DNA of 64,000 bases from Micavibrio_C sp046294845 (lineage in GTDB: Bacteria > Pseudomonadota > Alphaproteobacteria > Micavibrionales > Micavibrionaceae), in assembly GCA_046294845.1 (NCBI GenBank), contig JBKBNU010000001.1:1054001-1118000 (forward strand). Direction: 5' to 3'. Shown here one piece after another: positions 1 through 8,546 of this stretch (the first letter of the stretch is position 1; each line of letters begins with the position of its first letter). The notes below the pieces were generated by a model. The model saw only the letters and a list, made by a program, of their open reading frames with translations, did not search any database and was not told the origin of the DNA. Made by a program: the position numbers and the translations under genes.

Positions 1-1145
1 AATTCTCCGGCATGGGGGATATGCACAGGGGAAGTTCTGGCCATACGGATTGTGATATTCATAAAATCATTTACAAAGCCCACCCATGCCATGATGTCGC
101 GCGGGCTGGTTGTTCCCGGGTGATGGCGGAATTCGGCTGTGCCGTATCTATGGATGCAGGAAAGATTGATGCGGCTAAAACGTCGGCCAAAGGGCTGTAT
201 CAGTTTATCTTCACTGGCAAAATAGGGGCTGGGCATAATATTGTCAGTGCGCTGTGCGACAGCATTCATAAAATCTGTGCGGGCGTCTCCTGTGCGTTCT
301 ATGCCATAGCTTTCGGTGCTCACGAAGCGGTAGGGATGCGTCATAGTATTATCAAGAAAATCGAGATCATCTTCGATGGCGGCATAGTTGATCACCATTT
401 GCCGGATCACATTCAGGCGCAAATCATCGTCTTGTATGGACATCAGGCCGACATGAACATGAAGGGCGCATTTCTGTTCAGGGGCAGCCTTGACTTTGAG
501 TGATTTGAGATAATCGGTATAAAGATAAAGCCTGTGAATATTGGGGTCGGTAAGAATGGGTGATACCAGCTCTCTGCCTTCGGTAAAGTCATCAGACTTT
601 ATAGAACCATCATCCGTCAAGAGCCATGTCTTGTCATGCAAATTAATGGTTCTTTTGAAAGGTTGATCATCAACCATACCAAAAAATTCGCTTTCGACGC
701 CAAATGTAGAAGCAAGGGATTGTTTTTGGGGCAGCAAAGAGAGATCAAGCGGTGTCGACAGCAGCATGCGCGCTTTTTCCTGCGCCGCGGCAGAGAGTTT
801 AAATTCCGTGGCGGCCGAGGCAAAAAGCACCTGATCGAAATGCTCACGGCTCAAGGCTCCCAGACGGCCAGCTTCCCCCAGCGGGGAATTTCTGAAATTT
901 GTCATCACCGCTTTTGTGATAGCAGCAGCATGTGAAGGGGAGAGGAGATAATCCGGCAGATGGTAGTGGCCTGCCACGTCCCTGATTTTGGATGTGAGGT
1001 CATCGACATCACCTTTGTTTATCATGAGGGTGCGCAGACACAGGCCCTTAAGACCCATGCGTACAGCTGCTGCCCGTCCAAAGAGGGCTTTGGCATGGGT
1101 TTTCTTGTTGTTGATCGTATCCTGAAAATAGCTGTAGTTATTCAT
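1..1145 (-). CDS. Amidoligase-family (COOH-NH2 ligase) protein, C-terminus cut by window edge
   Basis: An open frame reads from ATG at 1145 to base 1 without a stop, so about 381 residues are visible and the C-terminus lies outside. The middle and end match the Amidoligase_2 pattern of the glutamine-synthetase-like COOH-NH2 ligases. These elements are FGVESEFFG, then WLLTDDGSI, then an E-L-V-S-P segment, then CALHVHVGL, and near the end a TAEFRHHPGTTSP stretch followed by a Trp. In this fold the acidic and His residues hold Mg-ATP and the carboxylate substrate. Family knowledge suggests formation of an amide or peptide-like bond; the substrate is unknown. The N-terminal ~120 residues are helical and unplaced. 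No partner gene is visible on the left. The family call is fairly secure, the function is not. Confidence 0.75.
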   Translation of the reverse strand, partial: MNNYSYFQDTINNKKTHAKALFGRAAAVRMGLKGLCLRTLMINKGDVDDLTSKIRDVAGHYHLPDYLLSPSHAAAITKAVMTNFRNSPLGEAGRLGALSREHFDQVLFASAATEFKLSAAAQEKARMLLSTPLDLSLLPQKQSLASTFGVESEFFGMVDDQPFKRTINLHDKTWLLTDDGSIKSDDFTEGRELVSPILTDPNIHRLYLYTDYLKSLKVKAAPEQKCALHVHVGLMSIQDDDLRLNVIRQMVINYAAIEDDLDFLDNTMTHPYRFVSTESYGIERTGDARTDFMNAVAQRTDNIMPSPYFASEDKLIQPFGRRFSRINLSCIHRYGTAEFRHHPGTTSPRDIMAWVGFVNDFMNITIRMARTSPVHIPHAGE

Positions 1146-1316
1146 GATGCGCTTTTATATCAGAGCGCCATATAATATGCAATAATTATGAAAAATAATA
1201 AACTTGTTTTATTTCAATATGTTAACTGAGGCACTGTCTTTCATTTTCCCTTAAATATTGTAGAGTTATACTGCACTGCCGTTCTGGCTTGTCTTTCTAT
1301 TCTCGGAGATTTTCCC

Positions 1317-2765
1317 ATGTCGAATGCAACCCCCATTACAGTAGCCCGTGGTGATGGTATTGGCCCTGAAATTATGGATGCGACCTTGCGCATTCTGGAA
1401 GCAGCCGGTGCGGCGCTGAAAATTGAAGAAATCAAGATCGGCAAAGATGTTTATGAAAGCGGCGTACCAAGCGGTATTCCCGATAGCGCATGGGAATCCC
1501 TGCGCCGGACAAAAATTTTGCTGAAAGGCCCGATTACCACTCCGCAGGGCGGCGGTTATAAAAGCCTGAACGTGACCATGCGCAAGGCCTTGGGCCTTTA
1601 TGCGAATGTGCGCCCGTGTATTTCCTATGCACCGTACGTGGAAACAAAGCATCCGAATATGGATCTGGTGATCGTGCGCGAGAACGAGGAAGATTTGTAT
1701 GGCGGGATCGAGTATCGCCAATCGCAGGACGTGATGGCATGTTTGAAAATTATCTCCCGTCCGGGCACAGAACGTATTGTGCGCTATGCGTTTGAATATG
1801 CCCGCGCCAATAACCGTAAAAAAGTTACCTGTATGACCAAGGACAATATCATGAAGCTCACCGATGGCTTGTTCCATCGTGTCTTTGATGAAATTGGTGC
1901 CGAATATCCGGATATTGAACAAAACCACATGATTATCGACATTGGTACGGCCAAGATTGCCGCCGCCCCGCATCTGTTTGATGTGATTGTGACTCCGAAC
2001 CTTTATGGCGATATCATTTCCGATGTGGCTGCCGAAATCACGGGATCGGTCGGTTTGGGCGGTTCATCCAATATCGGTTTGCAATGTTCTATGTTCGAAG
2101 CGATTCACGGCAGTGCGCCCGATATCGCGGGCAAGGGGATTGCCAACCCGTCAGGTTTGTTGCTGGGTTCGGTTATGATGCTGGTCCATATCGGCCAGGG
2201 CGATGTCGCGGCAAAGGTGCATAATGCATGGTTGCGCACATTGGAAGATGGTATTCACACAGGTGAAGTTTTCCGTGCCGGTACCAGCAAGGAAAAGGTC
2301 GGTACAGAAGGTTTCTGCAAAGCTGTGATTGAGCGTCTGGGTGAAATGCCACAGAAACTGCGTCCCGCCAATTATGACGGTGTTCCGGCGGGTGGGATGA
2401 AGCTGCCACCGCTCAAGCCGCGCAAAGATGAAGTGAAAGTCCGTGTCGGTGTCGATGTCGGTATCAACTGGGATGGTAGCGCGAATGATCTGGCCACTAA
2501 GGTTCTGCCATGTGTGACAGATAATCTGGAATTGAAGATGATATCAAACCGCGGGGTCAAGGTCTGGCCCAACGGGCAGCCCGATACATATTGTGCCGAT
2601 AACTGGCGCATGCGTTTCATGAGCAAGGATGGCGGCAATGTCCGTACATCAGAGATTATCAGCTTGCTGGAACGCATGAATAAAGCCGACATGAATTTCA
2701 CCCGTACGGCCATGTTGCATACGTTTGACGGCAAGCCCGGCTTTACCGCCGCACAGGGTGAGTAA
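1317..2765 (+). CDS. icd: Isocitrate dehydrogenase, Rickettsia-type long form
   Basis: The 482-residue protein converts isocitrate to 2-oxoglutarate in the TCA cycle. The N-terminus has the GDGIGPEIM signature of the isocitrate/isopropylmalate dehydrogenase superfamily. LNVTMRKALGLYANVRP carries substrate-binding arginines, and VIVRENEEDLYGGIEYRQ is the conserved core. NLYGDIISDVAAEITGSVG and HGSAPDIAGK form the metal and nucleotide site. The protein is longer than standard icd (about 410 residues). A C-terminal extension of roughly 140 residues ends in AQGE, as I recall for rickettsial icd. Whether NAD or NADP is used cannot be read safely. GGAG lies 8 bases before the ATG. The aconitase gene acnA lies about 6 kb downstream. 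Confidence 0.95.
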   Translation: MSNATPITVARGDGIGPEIMDATLRILEAAGAALKIEEIKIGKDVYESGVPSGIPDSAWESLRRTKILLKGPITTPQGGGYKSLNVTMRKALGLYANVRPCISYAPYVETKHPNMDLVIVRENEEDLYGGIEYRQSQDVMACLKIISRPGTERIVRYAFEYARANNRKKVTCMTKDNIMKLTDGLFHRVFDEIGAEYPDIEQNHMIIDIGTAKIAAAPHLFDVIVTPNLYGDIISDVAAEITGSVGLGGSSNIGLQCSMFEAIHGSAPDIAGKGIANPSGLLLGSVMMLVHIGQGDVAAKVHNAWLRTLEDGIHTGEVFRAGTSKEKVGTEGFCKAVIERLGEMPQKLRPANYDGVPAGGMKLPPLKPRKDEVKVRVGVDVGINWDGSANDLATKVLPCVTDNLELKMISNRGVKVWPNGQPDTYCADNWRMRFMSKDGGNVRTSEIISLLERMNKADMNFTRTAMLHTFDGKPGFTAAQGE

Positions 2766-2777
2766 TTTTCGAGAGCC

Positions 2778-3281
2778 TTAATGTAAGGTCGGCTTGGTGT
2801 AGGGCATAGGAGGAGCAGGGGACGCTGATTGCGGTTGGCTCCTGTCTTTCATTTGAAGGAAGGTGACTTCCTCTGAGTCTTCATCCATCAGGGCCAGTTC
2901 CAGACCTTTTTCTTTCTCATCGCAGATATCTTCCAGAAGGATAAAGGCACGGGTCAGGGTATCGGCATTATTGCTGTTTCCCGACATATCCGTCAGCTCT
3001 TCAATAAGCTCTGAATCTATACTGACCTGCAAGGGTCCTGAATTTTTGTGGCTATCCGTGGGTTCGTCATTCAAGCCTTCGGCTTCCTGACGCACACGGT
3101 CAACCATAACCAGCTCTTGCCCGTTGTTATATTCACCGGGGCAATAGATCGCGTAATATCCGATGGCAAGATCAGCCAGATCCTGAACGCTGCTCTTTCC
3201 CAAGCGCTGCTGCAGGCGATCAATGCTGCCGGAGGAAGCTGTCATGAATATGAATTGAATGCTCTTTGTCTGGTTTTTCAT
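2778..3281 (-). CDS. Unknown protein with two ribbon-helix-helix-like segments
   Basis: The 167-residue protein is not recognised as a named family. Residues ~14-58 (SIDRLQQRLGKSSVQDLADL, then ELVMVD) resemble the helix-helix and strand order of RHH/CopG-type regulators. A second similar segment follows at ~85-135 (ADTLTRAFILLEDI, then LELALMDED). The protein is paralogous to the gene at 4211-4687, sharing an IQF-F start, a T-L-T-R-A-F block and the spacing of both modules. The tail is Pro-rich. It converges on icd with only 12 bases between stop codons. A DNA-binding role is possible but the basic strand residues are not obvious, so the modules may only dimerise. Confidence 0.7.
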   Translation of the reverse strand: MKNQTKSIQFIFMTASSGSIDRLQQRLGKSSVQDLADLAIGYYAIYCPGEYNNGQELVMVDRVRQEAEGLNDEPTDSHKNSGPLQVSIDSELIEELTDMSGNSNNADTLTRAFILLEDICDEKEKGLELALMDEDSEEVTFLQMKDRSQPQSASPAPPMPYTKPTLH

Positions 3282-3300
3282 TTTTTATTTTACCTTTATA

Positions 3301-4167
3301 TCAAGGGGAGGCAAGGGAAGCGCTGAAGGCTTTGTGCTTGTAAGCCATACGTTCTTCCAAATCCGCGAAATGGGCATCACCCATCCATAAGGGCAGGTAG
3401 CTGTCTGTCTGGATGCGTGTTGCCATCAGGCGGGCATCATTGTAAAGCGGGTGGTCTGCAGCAATCTGTTTATGAAGGGCCATGTGACCCAGCTGGCGCA
3501 AGGTGCTGTGAATGGTTTCATGGGCCATAATACCCGCCATATCGGCCCCTGATGACAAGGTGATGTGGCGCGGATCAATTTCCATGGCGGGATGGCTGTC
3601 GGCGTTTTTCTCGGGATCTTTATCGAACAGAAAATGGGCCATGATATTGCTCGGCAATCTTTTGTATTTGATGTCGGCTGACAAGAACCCCAAGGCAGAA
3701 CGATTGAATGTGGAGGTGAGTTGATGGTGGAGGCCTTCCAGATGCTGGCGGCGCTGTTTGTGTTTCAATGATTGCCAGTGGCTTTCTATATCCGGCGTTC
3801 CTGCAGGCAGATTTCCGATCAATGATGCCTTGAGCCTGTCCAGACCATTATCAATCATAGCTTCAAGCGCGGGTGAAAAATTGAGCAGACCCGCAAGACG
3901 TGAAAGGGCTGCAATTTCACGTGTCAGGCCCTGATGCTTCATGCTTTCAATCTGGCCATCGCGATCGCGTTTTAAATGTCCGCTCTTTTCCGCCTGCTTG
4001 GCTGTGGCAAAACCGACAAACCGCAACAGGCCACAGATCGTTTCCGGTGACAGACGATCAAAGTCACCGTTTTCTGTCAGTTCCAGAACCTTGATCATGC
4101 CCGGGCTATCCGTGCCATTGCTCAGGGCGGCAACCGTAAAAATATGTGTAATATCAGCGGGGTTCAT
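3301..4167 (-). CDS. Unknown HExxH (HETIH) protein, putative zinc metallopeptidase-like
   Basis: The start chosen is ATG at 4167, with AAGGTG 7 bases upstream; a GTG lies 9 bases further out. The protein has about 288 residues and no signal peptide or TM segment. MAHETIHSTL at residues ~214-223 is a zincin-type HExxH helix, and an acidic EERMAY lies ~60 residues later as a possible third ligand. The N-terminal half is helical and Leu-rich with no match I know. It lies between two paralogous RHH-like genes, all on the minus strand with gaps of 19 and 43 bases, so the three are probably one operon. Peptidase activity is an inference from one short motif. Confidence 0.65.
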   Translation of the reverse strand: MNPADITHIFTVAALSNGTDSPGMIKVLELTENGDFDRLSPETICGLLRFVGFATAKQAEKSGHLKRDRDGQIESMKHQGLTREIAALSRLAGLLNFSPALEAMIDNGLDRLKASLIGNLPAGTPDIESHWQSLKHKQRRQHLEGLHHQLTSTFNRSALGFLSADIKYKRLPSNIMAHFLFDKDPEKNADSHPAMEIDPRHITLSSGADMAGIMAHETIHSTLRQLGHMALHKQIAADHPLYNDARLMATRIQTDSYLPLWMGDAHFADLEERMAYKHKAFSASLASP

Positions 4168-4210
4168 AAGCCGCACCTTAGGCTGTCAGGCTTCATTTCG
4201 TCAAATTTTG

Positions 4211-4687
4211 CTAATTCAGCAAGGGATTCAAAGCCCTTTGGCGCTGTTCCGGCGCGATCAGGTCAGGGAAGACGTCGATCTTGGCTTCCATTGTGTGCCA
4301 AACACCAACTTTGTAGCCTTTTTCCTGTGCTTCGACCACTTGCTCACGCAGCATAAAGGCACGGGTCAGAAGTCCGCCTGTTGTGATCTGGCCAAACTCC
4401 TTGGTCATTTTATGGGCGGACTCCAAATCGGTTGTCAGGGTAACAATCCCCATCAGTTTGTGGCGGCCCAGACGTTCAATGTCATCAAGCTCCAGAACAG
4501 CATGGTTGTCGGGGTGAATGGCTACAAACTTTTCACCATCACGGTGGGCTTCCAGATAGGCTTTGTAAATTTCCAGCGTCGACTGGAATAAGTGATTGCC
4601 ATCCGGTTCACCGGCACGCTGGCGCAGTTCTTCCAGATTGAATGTTGTTGCTGCTTTGAAAGCAAACTGGATTGTTTCTAAGGCCAT
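4211..4687 (-). CDS. Unknown protein with two ribbon-helix-helix-like segments, paralogue of the gene at 2778
   Basis: The 158-residue protein opens with LETIQFAFKAATTFNLEEL, which aligns with IQFIFMTASSGSIDRL of the paralogue. LLTRAFMLREQVVEAQEKG aligns with its TLTRAFILLEDI block. Within one protein the two halves also resemble each other (LFQSTLEIYKAYLEAHRDGE against LLTRAFMLREQVVEAQEKGY), suggesting an old internal duplication of an RHH-like unit. It is first in the apparent three-gene minus-strand unit, with CAGGGAC before the ATG. No function is assigned. Confidence 0.7.
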   Translation of the reverse strand: MALETIQFAFKAATTFNLEELRQRAGEPDGNHLFQSTLEIYKAYLEAHRDGEKFVAIHPDNHAVLELDDIERLGRHKLMGIVTLTTDLESAHKMTKEFGQITTGGLLTRAFMLREQVVEAQEKGYKVGVWHTMEAKIDVFPDLIAPEQRQRALNPLLN

Positions 4688-4799
4688 GATTTTTAAGTCC
4701 CTGTTCTTACTCTTCTTAATATAGGAAATACGTTAGCTGCTTTTGCCGGAAATTGCAAAAAAGTTGCAGTGAGGGTCTTTTAAGGCTTTGAAAAACCTC

Positions 4800-5540
4800 T
4801 CAATGGCGCTTTTTGCGCATGGCTTTCAGTTCATAAAGGCTCATGTTTATGCGCAAAATTCGCCCCAAGGCCAAGCCAAAGGCAAAGCCTGCTATATGTG
4901 CCGCAAAGGCGATGCCTCCGGCTTGGGGAGCTTTTTCAATTGTTATGAATCCTATGATATCGCGCGAGAACCAAATCCCCATGCAGAGCCATGCCGGTAT
5001 GGCAATCGTGAAGGCAAACAGCGAAGAATAAGCAGACCAGAGAAAGGAATAATTAGGATTGATAATATTGATCTTTGCATGGGGGTATAGCACTACATAA
5101 GCACCCATGACAGCCGATATCACCCCACTAAATCCGATCATGGGTATTGTTGATGAGGGATCGAGATAGGCTTGTGCCCCCGCGGAAACTGCGGCAGATG
5201 CGATACAAAATAAAAGGAAGCGTATTTTGCCAAAGGCGTATTCGATATTGTCTGCAAAGATAATCCAGAACAGCATATTAAAAATCAGATGAAAAATATC
5301 ACCATGCAGGAGGGCGGATGTAAGAAGCGTAATTTTCTCGGGCGGGCCACCGTTGGGATCGACCTTGCCAAATAACTCTGCAGGTATCAGGGCAAACGCT
5401 TGATAGAGATTTTGTATGCCCTGATCCGTGGCATTGATCGAAAAAATAAATATGAGTACATTGATGATAAAGAAAGCCCCTGTCAGTAAGGGTGTAATGT
5501 CATGGGGATTATCATCCGAGAGCGGGATAAGGTCATTCAT
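4800..5540 (-). CDS. Rhomboid-family intramembrane serine protease
   Basis: The 246-residue protein has about six hydrophobic segments. The rhomboid catalytic dyad is visible: Ser138 in MIGFSGVISAVMGAY (GxSG) and His215 in AAHIAGFAFG. His79 and His84 in HGDIFHLIFNM match the conserved HxxxxHxxxN of TM2. It should cleave membrane proteins within their TM segments in the inner membrane; the substrate is unknown. The usual GASG is GFSG here, which keeps the nucleophile. The C-terminus is short and basic (MRKKRH). It ends 112 bases from the RHH-like operon and starts 12 bases after folD stops. Confidence 0.92.
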   Translation of the reverse strand: MNDLIPLSDDNPHDITPLLTGAFFIINVLIFIFSINATDQGIQNLYQAFALIPAELFGKVDPNGGPPEKITLLTSALLHGDIFHLIFNMLFWIIFADNIEYAFGKIRFLLFCIASAAVSAGAQAYLDPSSTIPMIGFSGVISAVMGAYVVLYPHAKINIINPNYSFLWSAYSSLFAFTIAIPAWLCMGIWFSRDIIGFITIEKAPQAGGIAFAAHIAGFAFGLALGRILRINMSLYELKAMRKKRH

Positions 5541-5552
5541 CGGGGATATTTA

Positions 5553-6401
5553 TCAGGCTTGTAGCATCGCGGCCTTTAAGGTATTGGCCAGCAGGCAGGC
5601 TATTGTCATTGGGCCAACGCCACCGGGGACGGGAGTGATGGCTCCGGCTACGGCGCAGGCTTCATCAAAGGCGACATCACCGACAATTTTCTTCTCGGCA
5701 ATACGGTTGATACCGACATCAATGACAACGGCGCCTTGTTTGATCCAGTCGCCTTTCACCATAGCGGGACGGCCAACGGCAGCTACCAGAATATCGGCCT
5801 GACGGCAGAAAGCAGGTAAATCGCGGGTGCGTGAATGGCAGTGGGTGACGGTACAGTTTTCCGACAGGAGTAACTGTGCCATCGGCTTGCCAAAAAGAAG
5901 GGATCTTCCCAATACAACCGCATGCAGACCCGAGATATCCGGCAAAACTTCCTTGATCAGAAGGAGCGAGCCTTGCGGTGTGCAGGGAACCATGCCGGGT
6001 AGACCCGCCATAAGACGTCCGGCATTCAAGGGGTGCAGACCATCAACATCTTTGTCAGGAGAAATGGCCAGAATCATACGGGTTTCATCCAGATGATCGG
6101 GCAGGGGCAGCTGCAGCAAGATGCCGTTAATTGCCGGATCATTGTTTAGCTGGTCTATGACCTTGAGGAGATCCTCGGCAGTGACATTAGCGGGCAGACG
6201 GTGTTCGGTGCTGGTAATACCTGTCTTTTCACAGGCGGTGATTTTGTTTCGCACATAAATATGGCTGGCGGGGTCATCACCCACGAGAATGACGGCAAGA
6301 CCGACATGGCGCCCTTGTGCCTTCAGGTTTGTGACATCGCGGGCGATATCGGCCTTGAGGCGTTCGGAAACGGCTTTACCATCAATCAGGCGGGCGCTCA
6401 T
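5553..6401 (-). CDS. folD: Bifunctional methylenetetrahydrofolate dehydrogenase / methenyltetrahydrofolate cyclohydrolase
   Basis: FolD interconverts 5,10-methylene- and 10-formyl-tetrahydrofolate using NADP, supplying one-carbon units to purines (see purH in this window). From ATG at 6401 the protein has 282 residues, normal for the family. The catalytic Tyr49 and Lys53 lie in HIYVRNKITACEKTGI. NGILLQLPLPDHL and the PCTPQG motif follow. VVLGRSLLFGKPMAQLLL starts the Rossmann part, and TPVPGGVGPMTIACLL closes it. The frame stays open 12 codons further upstream, but AGGTTC precedes 6401 and homologues begin at the ARLIDGKA element. The YggT stop lies one base before this ATG, so the two genes are probably co-transcribed. 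Confidence 0.96.
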   Translation of the reverse strand: MSARLIDGKAVSERLKADIARDVTNLKAQGRHVGLAVILVGDDPASHIYVRNKITACEKTGITSTEHRLPANVTAEDLLKVIDQLNNDPAINGILLQLPLPDHLDETRMILAISPDKDVDGLHPLNAGRLMAGLPGMVPCTPQGSLLLIKEVLPDISGLHAVVLGRSLLFGKPMAQLLLSENCTVTHCHSRTRDLPAFCRQADILVAAVGRPAMVKGDWIKQGAVVIDVGINRIAEKKIVGDVAFDEACAVAGAITPVPGGVGPMTIACLLANTLKAAMLQA

Positions 6402-6402
6402 A

Positions 6403-6702
6403 TTAATAGAACCTGTAAGGATTGACGGCGAAGACACGGATCACCAGCTCCTGTAGCAGGAATATACCAAAAATGACCACGATCGGGGTTACGTCAATAC
6501 CGGCAATCGGTGGAATATATTTGCGCAAGGGTTTGTACACAGGCTCGGTCAGTTTGTTGAGCAATTTGACCAGATTTTGGGCCTGCGGGTTTTTGACGTT
6601 CAAAACTTCGAAGGCGATTAACCAACTGATAATCACACTCGCAATAATAATATAAAAGTAGATTTCCAATGCGAAGTGAAGAAGGCTGCCGATAATGCTC
6701 AT
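6403..6702 (-). CDS. YggT-family integral membrane protein
   Basis: The protein has about 99 residues with two TM segments, around residues 6-28 and 68-90. Between them lies the family hallmark region, NKLTEPVYKPLRKYIPPIAG, followed by GIDVTPIVVIFGIFLLQ. YggT proteins are inner-membrane proteins linked to osmotic tolerance or cell-division loci, with no settled biochemical role. The start at 6702 is preceded by AAGGGACGC. Upstream in-frame codons (MMSLPCLSPF) are probably not translated. It abuts folD. Confidence 0.88.
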   Translation of the reverse strand: MSIIGSLLHFALEIYFYIIIASVIISWLIAFEVLNVKNPQAQNLVKLLNKLTEPVYKPLRKYIPPIAGIDVTPIVVIFGIFLLQELVIRVFAVNPYRFY

Positions 6703-6786
6703 AACGCGTCCCTTGAAAAATGGTGAAAGACAAGGCAGGCTCATCATAACGGAAAAATTGGCCTAAAACAGGAGAATATTTAAATT

Positions 6787-7527
6787 ATGCAAGGCTTTTC
6801 AAGGCGGCCCGTTGCGGTTTGTATGGCCATGGCCACCCTGTTTTTCACGATTCCCGCTTTGGCCAAAGAGGAAAAGAAGCGGATTCTTTCGCCAAGAGAT
6901 GTGGTTTGTACCGTTCCCAAGGCACCGATGATCAAGATTGAGCCGAAGGCGGCAGCTGTCCGCTATGATTACTCAAAAACAACGGCAGAATTGACCAGGC
7001 AGGGGTCCCAGACTGTTAATCCGTATGCAGCGAATGTTGACTCGACAACGGGCGGTTTGCGTGCCGATACCCCGAAAATACGTAGTGATGTCAAGACCAG
7101 CATCATGACCTATCCGGCTTTGGGTGTGGGATGTCTGTGGTACGAGGAAGTCAGCGTCGTGATCGAGCTTAGTCCGGTTATCTATATTGCCAAGGAGTTT
7201 CAGAAAGACCCTGCCTGTAAAGCTGCGATTATGGAGCATGAATTGAAGCATGTCAGTGTCGACAGGGACGTGATAAATAATTACGCTACCCAGATCGGTA
7301 AGGCTATTCAAACAGCTGTTAATAGGGCAGGCGCTCTTGGTCCCTTCAAGGTGGCGGAACTTGATGCCCAGCAAGATAATTTGATGGACCATATCCAGAG
7401 CGCCATCAGTTCGCAGCAGGTTATTCTGGACAAGGATATGCGCAGCAGGCAAGCCAGGGTCGACAGTCTTGAGGAATACGAGCGCGTGAGCGCCATATGC
7501 AAGGATGTTGTTAGAAAGCTGAAATAA
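6787..7527 (+). CDS. Exported HELKH protein, first of a tandem pair
   Basis: The 246-residue protein starts with a clear signal peptide (basic RR, hydrophobic core, TIPALA then KE, cleavage near residue 27). A zincin-like HELKH lies at residues 151-155 in AAIMEHELKHVSVDRDV. The next gene has the same order of elements: a [YF]DYS element, then SPVIYIAKEF or DPVIYMAQEL before HELKH, then a C-terminal RQ..xDS..EY block ending in a Cys. Four cysteines in the mature protein may form disulfides in the periplasm. It resembles small DUF922-like bacterial proteins, but I cannot confirm the family. Zinc peptidase activity is plausible and unproven. Confidence 0.75.
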   Translation: MQGFSRRPVAVCMAMATLFFTIPALAKEEKKRILSPRDVVCTVPKAPMIKIEPKAAAVRYDYSKTTAELTRQGSQTVNPYAANVDSTTGGLRADTPKIRSDVKTSIMTYPALGVGCLWYEEVSVVIELSPVIYIAKEFQKDPACKAAIMEHELKHVSVDRDVINNYATQIGKAIQTAVNRAGALGPFKVAELDAQQDNLMDHIQSAISSQQVILDKDMRSRQARVDSLEEYERVSAICKDVVRKLK

Positions 7528-8229
7528 GTGGGTGTCCTTTCTTATAAATGCAGATGGCAGGCCTGCATTTTTGCAGGAAGCGTAATGCTTTTATCAACGC
7601 CGTCGTTTGCGGGCACATGTCAGGTCGAGGCAAAACCACAGATCAATTTTTCACACAGCAAATCGGAACCGCGATTTGATTATAGTTTGACCCGGGCGCA
7701 GCTTGAGAATTTCAAAGGTAACGCAGAAATTCCTCTGGCGGCTGTATATGATTTGACAATTAATGCCATGCATACCGGCAAAATGTCGATGAATCACAAG
7801 ATGAAGTATGTTGTTGAACAGCAGCCGGACGGTCAGCTGTGCACGCGTATAGATTCAATCGATGTATCTTTCGAGGTTGATCCGGTGATTTATATGGCGC
7901 AGGAGCTGCGCACGGAAGCATGTGAATATAAAGAATATCTGCTTCATGAATTGAAACATGTGGATGAAGATATGAGGCTGATGGCCGATTATCAGGATGT
8001 AGTAATGCGCAACATGGATTTTGCCCTGTCTATGGCCTCGGACTATAGCGTGGGGCCTATCCCGCCGAGCTTGCTCAAAGAAGCTCAGGAGGAACTTTCC
8101 TATAATATTACAGGGGTTTTGCAGGCTACATTCGATAGCATGATGAGGGAGCGGCCCTTCCGTCAGCGCGAGATTGATAGTACGGGCGAATATATGCGCC
8201 TGACGCTGGCCTGCGTGGGTAAAAACTAG
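7528..8229 (+). CDS. Exported HELKH protein, second of a tandem pair
   Basis: This gene begins with GTG directly after the stop codon of the preceding gene, so translation is probably coupled. The 233-residue product has a signal peptide (TPSFA then GT, near residue 28). HELKH lies at residues 140-144 in YLLHELKHVDEDM. It is a diverged copy of its neighbour: FDYSLTRAQL matches YDYSKTTAEL, DPVIYMAQEL matches SPVIYIAKEF, and REIDSTGEYMRLTLAC matches RVDSLEEYERVSAIC. Retention of the HELKH helix and the Cys positions in both suggests a maintained function. No product name is justified. Confidence 0.73.
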   Translation: MGVLSYKCRWQACIFAGSVMLLSTPSFAGTCQVEAKPQINFSHSKSEPRFDYSLTRAQLENFKGNAEIPLAAVYDLTINAMHTGKMSMNHKMKYVVEQQPDGQLCTRIDSIDVSFEVDPVIYMAQELRTEACEYKEYLLHELKHVDEDMRLMADYQDVVMRNMDFALSMASDYSVGPIPPSLLKEAQEELSYNITGVLQATFDSMMRERPFRQREIDSTGEYMRLTLACVGKN

Positions 8230-8546
8230 GGGAATCGACAAAAGAAAGGACCCCCTTGTAATTGTTAAGGGGGTCGGGAAAGGCTTTGCTGAAACTTTAG
8301 GAACAACCGAAGGAGGAAAAATTCCATAATTTCAGGATGCTGCCGAATTATGGCAAAATAGTGCCAAATTAGGACAGATTTTATGAAATCTCATGCAGGC
8401 GGCGGGGCGACCTAGCCCAAAATCCCAGAATTCCCTGTTTTTTCAAGGCGTTTCACATGCTAGAGTCTTAACGTTTTGTTAGAGAGGGCTGTCTATGATA
8501 GCCCGGACTTTATACCCTCCCACGTTTCTATGAGGACGACCCCGCC
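8230..8546 (+). promoter_or_regulatory. Upstream region of acnA with a GC-rich hairpin
   Basis: This 317-base gap has no credible ORF. It contains a perfect 9-bp hairpin at 8249-8257/8267-8275 (GACCCCCTT and AAGGGGGTC, 9-base loop) just after the HELKH genes. The hairpin lacks a T-run, so it is a weak terminator at best. Nearer acnA, TTAACGTTTTGTTAG at about 8468-8482 is a one-mismatch CtrA-like box. GAGGAC stands before the acnA start. Confidence 0.4.

Noticed and set aside
12..503. Plus-strand open frame of 163 codons opposite the amidoligase
   Set aside because: It is a shadow of the minus-strand amidoligase frame, which carries a recognisable family pattern; the plus-strand translation has no coherent motif or ribosome site.
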